A stretch of DNA of 64,000 bases from Oscheius onirici (taxonomy: Eukaryota > Nematoda > Chromadorea > Rhabditida > Rhabditidae), in NCBI GenBank assembly GCA_932521025.1, contig OW051471.1, forward strand, positions 4,774,001 through 4,838,000, given 5' to 3'. Made by a program: the position numbers and the translations under genes. Below are positions 39,464 through 48,954 of this stretch, one piece after another. The notes beneath the pieces are model-generated. The model saw nothing but the letters and a program-made list of their open reading frames with translations, was not told where the DNA came from and searched no databases. Numbering within the stretch: position 1 is the first letter of the stretch; every line of letters begins with the position of its first letter.

Positions 39464-40536
39464 ATGTCCTCTGAGCAGTTTGAATTTGTTCGAGCTCGTC
39501 CGGAACACCATGATCAAGTTGTACAGTTCTTGGTCGATCATTTTCTTGTCGAAGAAACTATGAATGTTGTGAGTAACTTTTTCGAATCATTTTATTTCGT
39601 TTAGGCCCTCCGTCTAACTAAAGACGAGTTTATTCCTCTGGTCGAGGACCTCGTGGTCGACTGTCTCTCTTCTGGATATTCCGTCTTGGCCAGAAGTAAA
39701 GGTTAGGCCAAATCCCCCTTTCAAATAATTAATTAGAAACCGATCAAATTGTCGGTTTAATTTTGAACAGTGTCTGGAGGAGAGAAGACTGTCATGCTTT
39801 CCCGAAGCGGAAATCAAAACCGTCAGCAAGTCAAGTCATCGGTTGGTCCTTCGTTCCTTTCGGATCTGATCCGATGTCAAGACAATTACAGATCCTTTAC
39901 AACAGGTCTTTCAGAAATATTCTTGAGCACTTTTGCCTCCGTATTTTGGAATCTAATACCATCAAATGTTGACGCCGTTCTTCACAGGTAGAACAACTAC
40001 TTTTTGGAAATCATTTGCGAACAGAGAGATTCTAGCAGTTGGAGTTCCTTGGCAGAGAATCGGCTTGGGAAGTCGTCTAGTGGATGAAGGCTACACATTG
40101 GACGAGTTGAAGGAAAAAGGCATAGGAGCCTTCGCCTCGAAAACGTCCTCCCAAGCAAATCAACTTCTCATGGAAAAGAAGGGATACAAGGTGGGCACAC
40201 CGATTTCTGGAAGAGATACCGGTGCCGTAGTCACATAAAATATCTTTTTCGATCTAACACTGACGAAACGGACCACGAAATTCAGTTTTACGTTCAGGTT
40301 AATAGCATGTTTTATCACATCATCAATCTCCCCAAGTTTCAAGTTTTTCAGAGACACTTGTAAAGTTACGAACGTTTTCGTTGAAATGGCACAAAAAACG
40401 TTTGAATACAAAAAACTATCTTTAGGAGCTGGTGTCGATTCCGTTCTCATCAGTTCTGGATGAAGATGGAAATCCGTTGGTCGTTCCCCAAGATGGCACC
40501 ACAAAGAACGTCTTGTTTTTCAAATTGATCGAATAA
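39464..40536 (+). CDS. GNAT-family N-acetyltransferase
   Basis: Acetyl-CoA-dependent transferase of the nematode/arylalkylamine-NAT-like GNAT group. Start 39464: MSSEQFEFVRARPEHHDQVV, then ALRLTKDEFIPLVEDLVVDC, GYSVLARSK and TDQIVGLILNS. A middle helical exon has FLSTFASVFWNLIPSNVDAV. Then LHREILAVGVPWQRIGLGSR with the acetyl-CoA loop region, KEKGIGAFASKTSSQANQLL and EKKGYK. The final exon, spliced from AAG|GTGGGC (40190) to an acceptor at 40430, gives ELVSIPFSSVLDEDGNPLVV and stop 40536, as in nematode GNATs. A read-through form would stop at 40238. Between 39765 and 39830 two frames compete and one more small intron (or an error) is needed. The loop VPWQRIGLG matches the Q/RxxGxG motif in its RIGLG part. 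Confidence 0.8.
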
Positions 40537-41046
40537 AAATAACCAAACTACAAAAAATCCACTGTTTTTCAAACAGTTACAGCGAAAAGATGCTATCTGG
40601 TTTTAGGACACTTGTTCATTTATTTGTGGAAGATGGCTGTGGAAGATTTGTTGAAAGAGTCTGACATTGATTTAATAGCTTGTCTACGAAGACCTTTTTA
40701 CGCTTGTCCGAGATCTTTCGATTTCGGAAAAAAGTTCCTCGGAGGCTAGGAAAGACTCATATTCGAAGGTGGTCTCTTATATCTTGGCTCTTTCTTTGTA
40801 GTGTAGGCAATCAAAAAACCTATCTAGAAGTTCGTCTTGAATCAAACAGGATACAATCGTTCTCACATCAGTTAGGTACACTCAGAACTATTAAAAAGAG
40901 CTAACGTTTCTTGACAATTACTCTTTGGCATCCGCAATTTTGCAGAGTCGGGCAGACCGTCTCCGGAGGGCGGAATCCAGACGCCACAGATTGCGATCTG
41001 CCGCTCAACACACGTTGGTATAGGCTTTTTTTTTTAGTCTATTCTG
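40537..41046. other. Spacer between GNAT and glycosyltransferase genes
   Basis: Contains short open frames only (for example 40680-40904 on +) with no recognised domain. Probably 3' UTR of the GNAT gene plus the promoter of the glycosyltransferase gene. Confidence 0.4.
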
Positions 41047-42631
41047 ATGAACGTTACCATTTCTCCACACATTCAGGTCAGTCAGTCAATTTTCTCTTCT
41101 TTTCACTCACTTGTCTCTTACTTCCTTTTTTAAAGTATGCTCCCTTTATCTAACCAGCCCTTATTCATCCAACAGCACATTTTTTTAAAACCCAAAAAAA
41201 TCAAAGAGGTCAAGGCTTTTTGACTATTCGTTCGACTGTGGGAACGAGTTTGCCTTCGGTTATCGGAAAGCACGAGACAGCGCTAAATCTTGGCTAACTA
41301 CCAGCTGTTTCCCATTGAGAAAAAGAATTTACAGGTGTGGATTTGGAGGTTGCGGAACGACTTTTATCACACTGCGGGCAGAATATATGCCGTTGTTATT
41401 CTCATTCTCTTGGTCTTTTTCACCCTCTACGAGGTCCAATACAAAACGGGTATCGAGATTATTCCCTTTTTTCCAATCGAACAAAAGGGATTCGAGTCAG
41501 TTCTCTTTCTCTTCTTCAACTCGTTTCAGTTTGTATACTACGGCATTATTACAAAATGTGGAAATGTCAGAGGCAGCCGAGAGACAGCCCAGGAAAGGAA
41601 AACTCTTCTGCTGGGTCATGACCACCTCCATTTTCCACAAAACACGAGTTCCGGCGGTCAACGGGACATGGCTGCCTAAATGTGATGCCTCTCATCTCTT
41701 GACTGACAACGATAGATGTCTAGACCAGGTTTCCTTCAACCTATTGTGAGTAAAAACGAATTCAGAATACTCCTTATCACACAGTGTTCAAAGAACTTCC
41801 CAGTAGTTACTACAAGTTGTTCTGGAAGACTCGACTCGCTCTCTATTGTAATTATTTGACCTAAATGTATACATTTATTTTAGATATCTACAGAAATGTC
41901 TCTTCCGAATTCGACTGGTACGTTCTATTTCTTTTCCTTCTCAAGATACCTAAGGTACTACAAAGCCGATGACGATACATATGCAATTGTGGAGAATCTC
42001 CGTAAGTTTCTTTCTTAGCAAGAATGGTTGCAATAGGTGAATTCCTCGACATGTATGATCCAAATGAGCCATATTATTTCGGGTTTAGACTACGGAGAAG
42101 AGCGGTAAGAGTCTCTCCAATGGTCGTTCTAGTTCAGATTAGCCATTACACGGGTACAACTCTGGTGGTAGTGGATATGTTTTGAGCAAGGCTGCGATGA
42201 AACTCTTTGCCGAGGAGCTATTCGAGGATAAAGCCTCCTGTCCCTATCATGAATGGGAAGATTTCGCCGTAGCCAGATGTCTTTCTAGCAAGGGCATCTT
42301 CGCTGGGTAACTTTTTCTGTAGCTTCACAAAGAACATATCAGAGACACGAGAGATTCTCAACATCGACAGCGGTTTCTTCCTTGGCGACCAGAACAGCAC
42401 TTTCACGGAGATCTCACGAAAAGCTTCGTCATGGACCCGGTGGAGCATCGAGGATCGTCAATATTCCATCCGAATCTGATAGCTATGCACCATCTGAGTC
42501 CAGACGAGATTCAACTTGTTCACGGAGTTTTGTACGGGGTGGCTCCGAGTCTCCAGCACCGAATACGGAGGGCCGGACAGTTTAATAAACATAGAAAATA
42601 TTCTGTTGAGACTTTAAAACATCATTTATAA
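41047..42631 (+). CDS. C1GALT1-type beta-1,3-galactosyltransferase (core 1 synthase family)
   Basis: Golgi type II membrane enzyme adding Gal to O-linked GalNAc or a related acceptor. The likely first exon is MNVTISPHIQ at 41047; it splices in phase to VWIWRLRNDF near 41335, but this join is tentative. The signal anchor is RIYAVVILILLVFFTLYEVQ. Then GKLFCWVMTTSIFHKTRVPA, VNGTWLPKCDASHLL, NTPYHTVFKELPSSYYKLFW, and the metal-binding DxD in YKADDDTYAIVENLR (about 41965). YNSGGSGYVLSKAAMKLF and CPYHEWEDFAVARCLSSKGI are followed by DTRDSQHRQRFLPWRPEQHF and a conserved HHLSPDEI region; stop 42631. About 360 aa, normal for the family. Introns are 35-60 nt, and the acceptor at about 42140 is CAGATTAG. 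Confidence 0.9.
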
Positions 42632-42682
42632 CGGGAGAGTAACCTTTTCCCACTATTCTTGTTGCTGACTTGAAAGTTGAAA

Positions 42683-43171
42683 ATTCCAAGGTTTTTCACT
42701 TTAAAAACTGCGCGAAGCCGATTTGTCAAGACTTGTCAAAACTAATCTCTGAAAAGCAAAAGTGTTCTGAAGTATTCTAGCTCGACGTGTTCTGCTGTGC
42801 TGCTGCCTACTTCTTCCCTCTCCAAGGTCAGATGTTTCTACTTTTCCTTTTCTGACATTCACTAGACACTGACAAGCAGACAGCGAGAACAGTAGCGCCA
42901 CAGACTTGCGATTTGTTGATAAAAGAAGAGAGACGGCAATATGACAGTCAGTTGTGAATCTGCCACATCTGTCAGCCTTCGAAAGAAGGTGTCATGCTCG
43001 GTCTTCCCCGGTTCTTTGGGCGCCTCCTTGAATCCACAGCGGTGTTTGGTATAATTCTTGGAGACCCGAGGTTCCGCTGAGGGAAGACCGATAGTTCTTT
43101 CTTCTTTGCGGCAAACGTATTGACAGTCACTCATCTGGCATTTGACAGATTTTTTCTCGTTATTTTTTGTT
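42683..43171. repeat. Left arm of a long inverted repeat
   Basis: About 490 nt that reappears as reverse complement at 43622-44109. The outer end is AATTCCAAGG at about 42686. Only a handful of differences are visible (for example GGGCGCCTCC against GGGCGTCTCC, and CACTCATCTGG against CACTTATCTGG), so the arms are about 98% identical. Each arm carries a 100-codon open frame read from the spacer outward. Confidence 0.9.
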
Positions 43172-43236
43172 TTGTTTTTGTTGAATGGACGCTTCAACAA
43201 GACGGAGCTCCAGCTCACAGAGCGATAATTGTCCAA
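42862..43236 (-). CDS. Open reading frame in the left arm, unknown Cys-containing protein
   Basis: 124 codons starting in the spacer at 43236 (MDNYRSVSWSSVLLKRPFNK). Notable parts are VKCQMSDCQYVCRKEERTIG, LPSAEPRVSKNYTKHRCGF, FFRRLTDVADSQLTVILPSL and FFYQQIASLWRYCSRCLLVS. The right arm has the same frame (43619-43927, +) without stop or frameshift, differing by a Met/Ile and an Ala/Thr change, but without the same start region. Spaced Cys and His residues could bind metal. Not recognised; it may be a fragment of a gene caught in the repeat or a transposon-borne frame. Confidence 0.4.
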   Translation of the reverse strand: MDNYRSVSWSSVLLKRPFNKNKTKNNEKKSVKCQMSDCQYVCRKEERTIGLPSAEPRVSKNYTKHRCGFKEAPKEPGKTEHDTFFRRLTDVADSQLTVILPSLFFYQQIASLWRYCSRCLLVSV

Positions 43237-43618
43237 ACGTGACTCTCAACAGTCTCTCTAGGCTTTCATCTCATTCCAAGAGTGGCCCCCTTCTTCCCCT
43301 GGTCTCAATCCGATGGATTTCTCTGTCTGATCCCTTCTGGAATCGAAAGCATCCAAAAAACCCCATCCAAATGTGGTTTCCCTGAAGAGAACACTGCTCA
43401 ACTTCTCCGAGTTTCAGCTTACGCTTGCTAGACGACCATCCTCTACTGTCTAACAGTTGTTCTGAAAACTGAATCTCAGAAGAGTAAAACCACTAGTCCA
43501 ACCTTGCATGATCTGACTTCAGTTTGCATCAGTCTTCATGTTCTCAATTGTTCCTGTGGAGAGAGACTTGTTGATTCCGATGCCAGTCTTCAGAGCAGAT
43601 TCCTGAAAACTAAATAAA

Positions 43619-43927
43619 GAACAAAATAACGAGAAAAAATCTGTCAAATGCCAGATAAGTGACTGTCAATACGTTTGCCGCAAAGAAGAAAGAACTATCG
43701 GTCTTCCCTCAGCGGAACCTCGGGTCTCCAAGAATTATACCAAACACCGCTGTGGATTCAAGGAGACGCCCAAAGAACCGGGGAAGACCGAGCATGACAC
43801 CTTCTTTCGAAGGCTGACAGATGTGGCAGATTCACAACTGACTGTCATATTGCCGTCTCTCTTCTTTTATCAACAAATCGCAAGTCTGTGGCGCTACTGT
43901 TCTCGCTGTCTGCTTGTCAGTGTCTAG
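43619..43927 (+). CDS. Open reading frame in the right arm, copy of the left-arm frame
   Basis: Open from GAACAAAATAACGAG to TAG 43927, about 102 codons, no ATG at the start. Encodes VKCQISDCQYVCRKEERTIG and the same downstream segments as the left arm. Preservation in both arms may reflect recent duplication rather than function. Confidence 0.35.
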   Translation, partial: EQNNEKKSVKCQISDCQYVCRKEERTIGLPSAEPRVSKNYTKHRCGFKETPKEPGKTEHDTFFRRLTDVADSQLTVILPSLFFYQQIASLWRYCSRCLLVSV

Positions 43928-44109
43928 TGAATGTCAGAAAAGGAAAAGTAGAAACATCTGACCTTGGAGAGGGAAGAAGTAGGCAGCAGCACAGCAGAAC
44001 ACGTCGAGCTAGAATACTTCAGAACACTTTTGCTTTTCAGAGATTAGTTTTGACAAGTCTTGACAAATCGGCTTCGCGCAGTTTTTAAAGTGGAAAACCT
44101 TGGAATTTG
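43622..44109. repeat. Right arm of a long inverted repeat
   Basis: Reverse complement of 42683-43171, separated by a spacer of about 450 nt (43172-43621) with no recognised feature. The outer end is CCTTGGAATT at about 44104, immediately followed by dispersed-repeat copy B. If transcribed through, the locus would fold into a stem of about 490 bp. Confidence 0.9.
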
Positions 44110-44124
44110 CACCTCCAGGATGAG

Positions 44125-44275
44125 TTATGACCTGACAATAAGTCAGAACCCTATTTCCAAAAGCATTGGCTCCCTACTCGTATTTTCTGCCAGACAATTC
44201 GTGGCCTACTTCGTTATGCTCTTTCTAGCCCGATCATGGTCTGCAAATCACCAGAGTCAATGGGTATCGCACTTT
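44125..44275. repeat. Dispersed repeat, copy B
   Basis: Begins about 15 nt outside the right arm of the inverted repeat. Matches copy A at 12818-12960, sharing TGACAATAAGTCAGAACCC, TTATGCTCTTTCTAGCCCGA-like and AATCACCAG...GTCAATGGGTA blocks at an estimated 75-80% identity. Confidence 0.75.
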
Positions 44276-45209
44276 CCTCCAACCTTCCCAAATTCGGTCG
44301 GTGGGAGCTCGGAACCTGACTGCGCTGATGTGGGCGGCAATATAGGAATGTGCCCGCGAGTAGACGGTGTGACTCTCCCCTCCAGCCCCCAAATTTTCTA
44401 AGCCAAAATTATATAACTGTGAATGTGAATGAATGATCTTCTGGACAACTACTCTATTTCATACGGATTGTTCCGACTTGATAAGACGAAAACTCCAAAT
44501 GTGGAAGGAAAGCCCGCTAATTTGTCCGACCATATGACACCTCCGGGATTTTTTTGTGATTCAATTGACCGAATACCCTCGATCACTCATTCTCTCCCTT
44601 TCAACAAATGAACTTAGATATCGCTCTGAACTCTTCGGTTTCCTCTTTTGTCACATGCTTCGAATACTTGAGATACCATCAGGCGTGAATCACAGTTAGG
44701 AATTTGTCGTTCGACACTCGCAAAGTGCAATCATTTATCAGTTCTAACACGTCCTCGATCACAGTTCATTTTGTCAATAAGAATGAGTGAAAAGAAGGGT
44801 AGCCCGAGGTCATCTGCTATTTGGCGGCAGATTCCTCCCCGATAACATCTTTTGGCACAAAAACGCGTCGAGTACCTTCGTCCAGTCGTCATTCTCTCGC
44901 TGGAACAACGACCCCGTTAACCTCCCTTTCTACCTTTCCCGGGGGCAATTCTCACGTTTCGTCTGTCTGAGAATGGCATTTGCGGCGACGTCTTTTACGA
45001 CTGTCATTTCGGCCTTTTTCCTTCCAGGATTGCCGTGGCGACACGAGACCATATTTTAAAGATCTCCCAGTCGTCCTCCTTCTCGGTCTTTTGACCTTCT
45101 TATCCTAGTGATCGTGAACCTCCTCGATCGAGTGTCTCTCACCCCGACCCCTAATTCGCAAACCACTTCTTCCGCACATACCTCCCAGATTTTTCTCTTT
45201 CCAGTTGCC
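44276..45209. other. About 0.9 kb without a recognised gene
   Basis: Short + frames at 44429-44611 and 44787-45059 have no domain. This is flank of the repeat region and promoter space for the secreted repeat protein. Confidence 0.4.
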
Positions 45210-46067
45210 ATGAGACTGCTTCTCATTCTCGTCTTTCCAGTCATAACTACCAGAGGAGTTTCACGGGTGAGTAAGCTATTCGCCCAATCAAAAGTCGATT
45301 CAGAGGAAACCTTTTGAAGCAACCCGCTCGTTTGACTCTCCTCTTTACGACACAGTTCCGTGTATTCCACCGACGTTCATTTCCCGATTGCCGCCTCCGA
45401 CTCGGGTCAAAATCGAAGCGATATGGAAGAATTACAAGGAAGGAGACTGTTGGGTGGAGATGGCGAGGACGAGAAATCTCCTGCAGCAAGTTCCACAGGA
45501 ATTGAGAAATCAGGCTGGACCTAAAGAGTGCAAAGTTGCTATTTCCTTGTCAGATTTTAAACTCCGTTACAGGCGCCAGAAATCCTCGAAGCATTGCCTC
45601 TTCGAGCCCAGAAACGCATTATGGAAATTTGGAAGAAACGAGACCCGGACGGCAATTGCAAAGAACAGCAAAAAAAGACGCGACTCATTCTTTTGAACCT
45701 GCCGGCTTCTCTCAAGTTTCTTTTGCACCCTCCTGCCTTCGAATGTGCTCCTCCACATTTCATCGACAGACTCGAATGGGACCTTCAAGTGAGTTCTTTT
45801 AATCCAAAAAGTGATCTCTTATTGGGTGGTTTTACAACATAATTGTCGTCGGAAAGACCTATAATAACTGTCCCATGTTTTCAGGTGAAACTTCGTCGGA
45901 TTTGGGATGGCTACGTGGAGGGGGACCAGTGCTCCATAAGAGTTGAGGAGCAACTTTCTCTTCTGGAAAAGAACAGTATCAGCCTGCAGTCCTTCCAGAT
46001 GCCCCCGCCAAACATGTTCCGTCGAATTCAGTTGATTCGTAAACTGAGAAGAGCCAGTCTCGCATAA
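45210..46067 (+). CDS. Secreted protein with three divergent repeats, unknown family
   Basis: Start 45210 gives a short signal peptide, MRLLLILVFPVITTRGVSR, then an intron (GTGAGTAAG...GATTCAG). Exon 2 has VPCIPPTFISRLPPPTRVKI and EAIWKNYKEGDCWVE. Exon 3 (after GTTGCT...GTTACAG) has PEILEALPLRAQKRIMEIWK with DPDGNC, then FECAPPHFIDRLEWDLQ. Exon 4 (from about 45884) has VKLRRIWDGYVEGDQCSIRV and stop 46067. The three units share the pattern Cys-x-Pro-Pro-x-Phe/Ile-x-x-Leu, then K/R-x-x-I-W-x-x-Tyr-x-x-Gly-Asp-x-Cys, then a Leu-rich helix. The PPFI-type start recalls SXP/RAL-2-like proteins, but the Cys and IW elements differ, so I leave the family open. Confidence 0.7.
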
Positions 46068-46450
46068 AATGATAAAAAAGGTCTCCAGATGACAACTCTT
46101 ACGGGATTTTGTAATAAACATTCGAAAATCTGTTTCTAAGTCAGATCTAAGACGTCAAGTTCTGTTGGTTTGTAGGGTTAACCCGCTCCCACGCTTGTCC
46201 TTGTTTTTCAATTTGAAAGAAGCTCGACTTTTCTGCACTCTCTGGTCAGTATATAGGCCGAAGGATTTATCTTATTTGTCTGGGTTTGCGTCTGTCCAGT
46301 TGTCCCAGCCATAAAGGGACCATCTCGTCCCGAGTACTACACAATTTACGTCACTTCCAATTGTTACGCTATTTTTAGTTTTGCCATAAGCTAAAAATAT
46401 GCTTAGTATTTTGTCCTCCTTTTGAAAAAAAAATTGAAACTTTTGCAGAC

Positions 46451-46943
46451 ATGTATCACAGATCTCTTGTTCTTCTTATCTTCTTGTCAGCATCGTGCTC
46501 AGCATTCTATGAATTTCCTTCAACAGGTAGTCTTTTGGTATTTGCAAAGAATAAAGAAAACTCAGAATGTTTGCAACAGTTCTTCAAACGATCGCCTCGA
46601 TGGTTCCTTTCAAAGCCGAAAGGAGGTAGTTCGCTGATTTCTGGAAGAGGAATGTTTAGACCAGGATTCAGTGACCGTTGGAGCGACTCATTGTATGAAC
46701 CCAATTTTAGCACTATTCGAAAGGTAAGTGAATCAAAAAGATGAATACAAACGTTTATCGTTCAGAGATCTATTCCCATCTTTTCTGAAGATGATCCAGT
46801 TCAAGAAGATGTTTCAGATTCTTTCTTTCAGGTTTGTGTTGTGTCTTTTGAAAAGTTCGAAGTTGTTTTAGGGGACAGAAGATTCCCTGCGTGGTTCAGC
46901 TTCCACTAGTCCTCGTCGGTTCATTCTTCTCCCCGTTTTCTAA
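46451..46943 (+). CDS. Small secreted protein, possible neuropeptide-like precursor
   Basis: ATG 46451 opens a signal peptide, MYHRSLVLLIFLSASCSA. A 42-nt intron (GTAGTCTTT...ACTCAG) joins STECLQQFFKR to SPRWFLSKPKGGSSLISGRG and MFRPGFSDRWSDSLYEPNFS; GTAAGTG...TTCAG then gives RKRSIPIFSEDDPVQEDVSD, and a last exon ends FILLPVF at 46943. Dibasic sites (KR after FF; RKR before SIPIF) could release one peptide of about 45 residues and an acidic spacer. No C-terminal amidation Gly-Lys/Arg motif is clear, so a hormone role is only a possibility. About 120 aa, no known domain. Confidence 0.55.
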
Positions 46944-47079
46944 ACACCTATGAGTAGTAAAACTTCTCACAGGATATGTTAGCTGATGAAGAGTAAATAG
47001 CTCGCAACAGAAAAAGAACTCTGAAACATTCGAAAATCAAAAACGACAAAAAGAACAATCATTTACCCTGTTTGATTGA

Positions 47080-48954
47080 TTAAGTTCGTAGAGATAAAAA
47101 CAACGTGAAAAACAAGAGAATATTATGTGTAGGAAAGATTTTTGCAGTTGGCGGAGAGTAGGTAATCGTACCTGTCGGGACCACTTCGTACTTCAGAAGA
47201 CCACCATCGCCCGAAGTAATCGAGTATCTTATTGTGAATTGGCTGATACTCGACTCTATCCGATAATCTCCTTGGTTTCTGAACCACGTTATACTACCAG
47301 AAGAATTCTTACAAAGTAACATGAGTTAGAATATTTTCGTCGTTGACAACTCCAATTATAAAGTCTCCATTTTCATCGCATTCCTCCGCGTACAAAACCA
47401 AGTCAAAGTAATCTTCCGATCCTAAACAACTCGACAGTGACGAATCAAAAGAATTCACTTTTCCTATAAGTCAGACTGACGGGAATGTTGAGATTTACAT
47501 TGTCGTCTTTGTAAAAAGGTGTACTGAAAACGGCAGAGCCTGTTCCAGAAAATGAAGTGTGAGTTCCAGTTATCTGTTGGGTCAGAGCAAGAGTGACAGC
47601 TCCTTCTGTTACAATCAGTGTGTTGACCAGACTGGAGAGATACTGCGGGAAGCGATGGAGTGTACTGTTCGAGTAACTGAACACATTTGGACTTGACTAT
47701 CAGAGAGCCTACTCGTAGACGACTAGTGGAGGAAACGGGTCATTCTTGACAGCTGGATACAAGGCCAATGTGGTCGTATTTGTCTATGGAATAGATTTCT
47801 GTAATATGGATCAGACTGACTAGAAACTCAATTTCGGATATCCAAAAGCCAAATTGTCCGGCGATGGTCAAAGCAGCTGGTTTGGAAGAGCTCTTTATCA
47901 GTAGCTAAATGGTGTTGATCTCTGTATTCAGAAAACTGACAGGTTTGATGGGAGTGTGCGAATTGAAGGGCGAGTAGAAGTCATACGACTCGAATCCTTC
48001 GATATCTTACAACATCTGTCAGATGGTTTTTTCTTGGAAGAAACTCACCATTCTCGGTCCTTCCCAAAAGCAAGTATTGTCCTGCATAGTTCGTGTATCG
48101 GAAAATGGTCAGTTTGAAAGGCGGTTGACTGATAGTCAGTTTTCCTTTGGCATGTAAAGTAGACAACCTGATGCGCTAGTTAGAATGATCCAACTCTGTA
48201 CCTTCCCAAGTAAGAGCCAGTTCCAAAGTCTCCCTGGACCGCGAAAACACCAGCGGGATATGTTGTTCCTTCTATGAAGATCATTGAAAACTGACCTGAT
48301 CCTTATGAATCAATGATAATAAATACCGTTTCTGAGCCTAGGACGACTACTGGACTGAACTCTTCGATATTGTCTTTGGCTAGAACATAATTGCCAGACT
48401 GAACAGTCAGAGCTGTCTGGTTCAAGATTTCTTCTAAAAACAACTGGTCTCAAAAGCCCTCTAGACATACGGGTCTGGGTACGATATTCGATGATCAGAC
48501 GGGCATTAGGGACGACTCCACTGGAAAAAGTCAGTTTCGTCGTCACGTAAAACCAAGCGTTGGCTGTGAAACTGAGAACATTTGTAATTAGAAAGTCACA
48601 TACTCGTATTGAAAGGCTGGAATGGCAGAGACGTTGTAGCCAGTGTAATCTGACACAAACAGAGAGTCTCCATCGTTTCCATTGTACTTATAAAGGATCC
48701 AATGTGTGAGAAATGTGTCCTCGACTTGAAACTGAGAAAGAGTCTTTGCCGATTTACATTCCGTACCTCAATCTCGCAGGAAGAATACGCTGGTAAGGTT
48801 ATATCCAATGTGATATTGAAGCTTTCTTCCACAATAATCGGTTGAGCACATCCTGTCCAAACTTCTAGTTCTTTTCGTGTGAAAGAATACCGTTATAAGC
48901 AATCCAGGAAGAGCTGACTTCTGAGCAAACAGCAATAAATAAGAAGAAGAACAT
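47080..48954 (-). CDS. CUB-like secreted protein with probable GPI-anchor signal
   Basis: Start 48954 gives a signal peptide, MFFFLFIAVCSEVSSSWIAY. The next exons give NGCAQPIIVEESFNITLDIT with SSCEIE, then FQVEDTFLTHWILYKYNGND, GDSLFVSDYTGYNV, and FTANAWFYVTTKLTFSSGVV. This Cys/beta pattern with G-D-S-hydrophobic and a terminal W/F-x-V strand resembles nematode CUB-like domains (PF02408 type). A similar second module follows (GNYVLAKDNIEEFSPVVVLG; QFGFWISEIEF near 47840) and a third part (DYRIESSISQFTIRYSI). The end, ILLFFTLFLSLRT at 47080, is hydrophobic with no charged tail, as for GPI anchors. CUB-like proteins are often intestinal and immune-induced in C. elegans. Exon joins between 48300 and 47450 are tentative. 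Confidence 0.65.

Noticed and set aside
41290-41679. 129-codon frame taken as the N-terminus of the galactosyltransferase
   Set aside because: It has no ATG at its start and reads through an intron after GGATTCGA; the spliced model restores the conserved GKLFCWVMTT frame.
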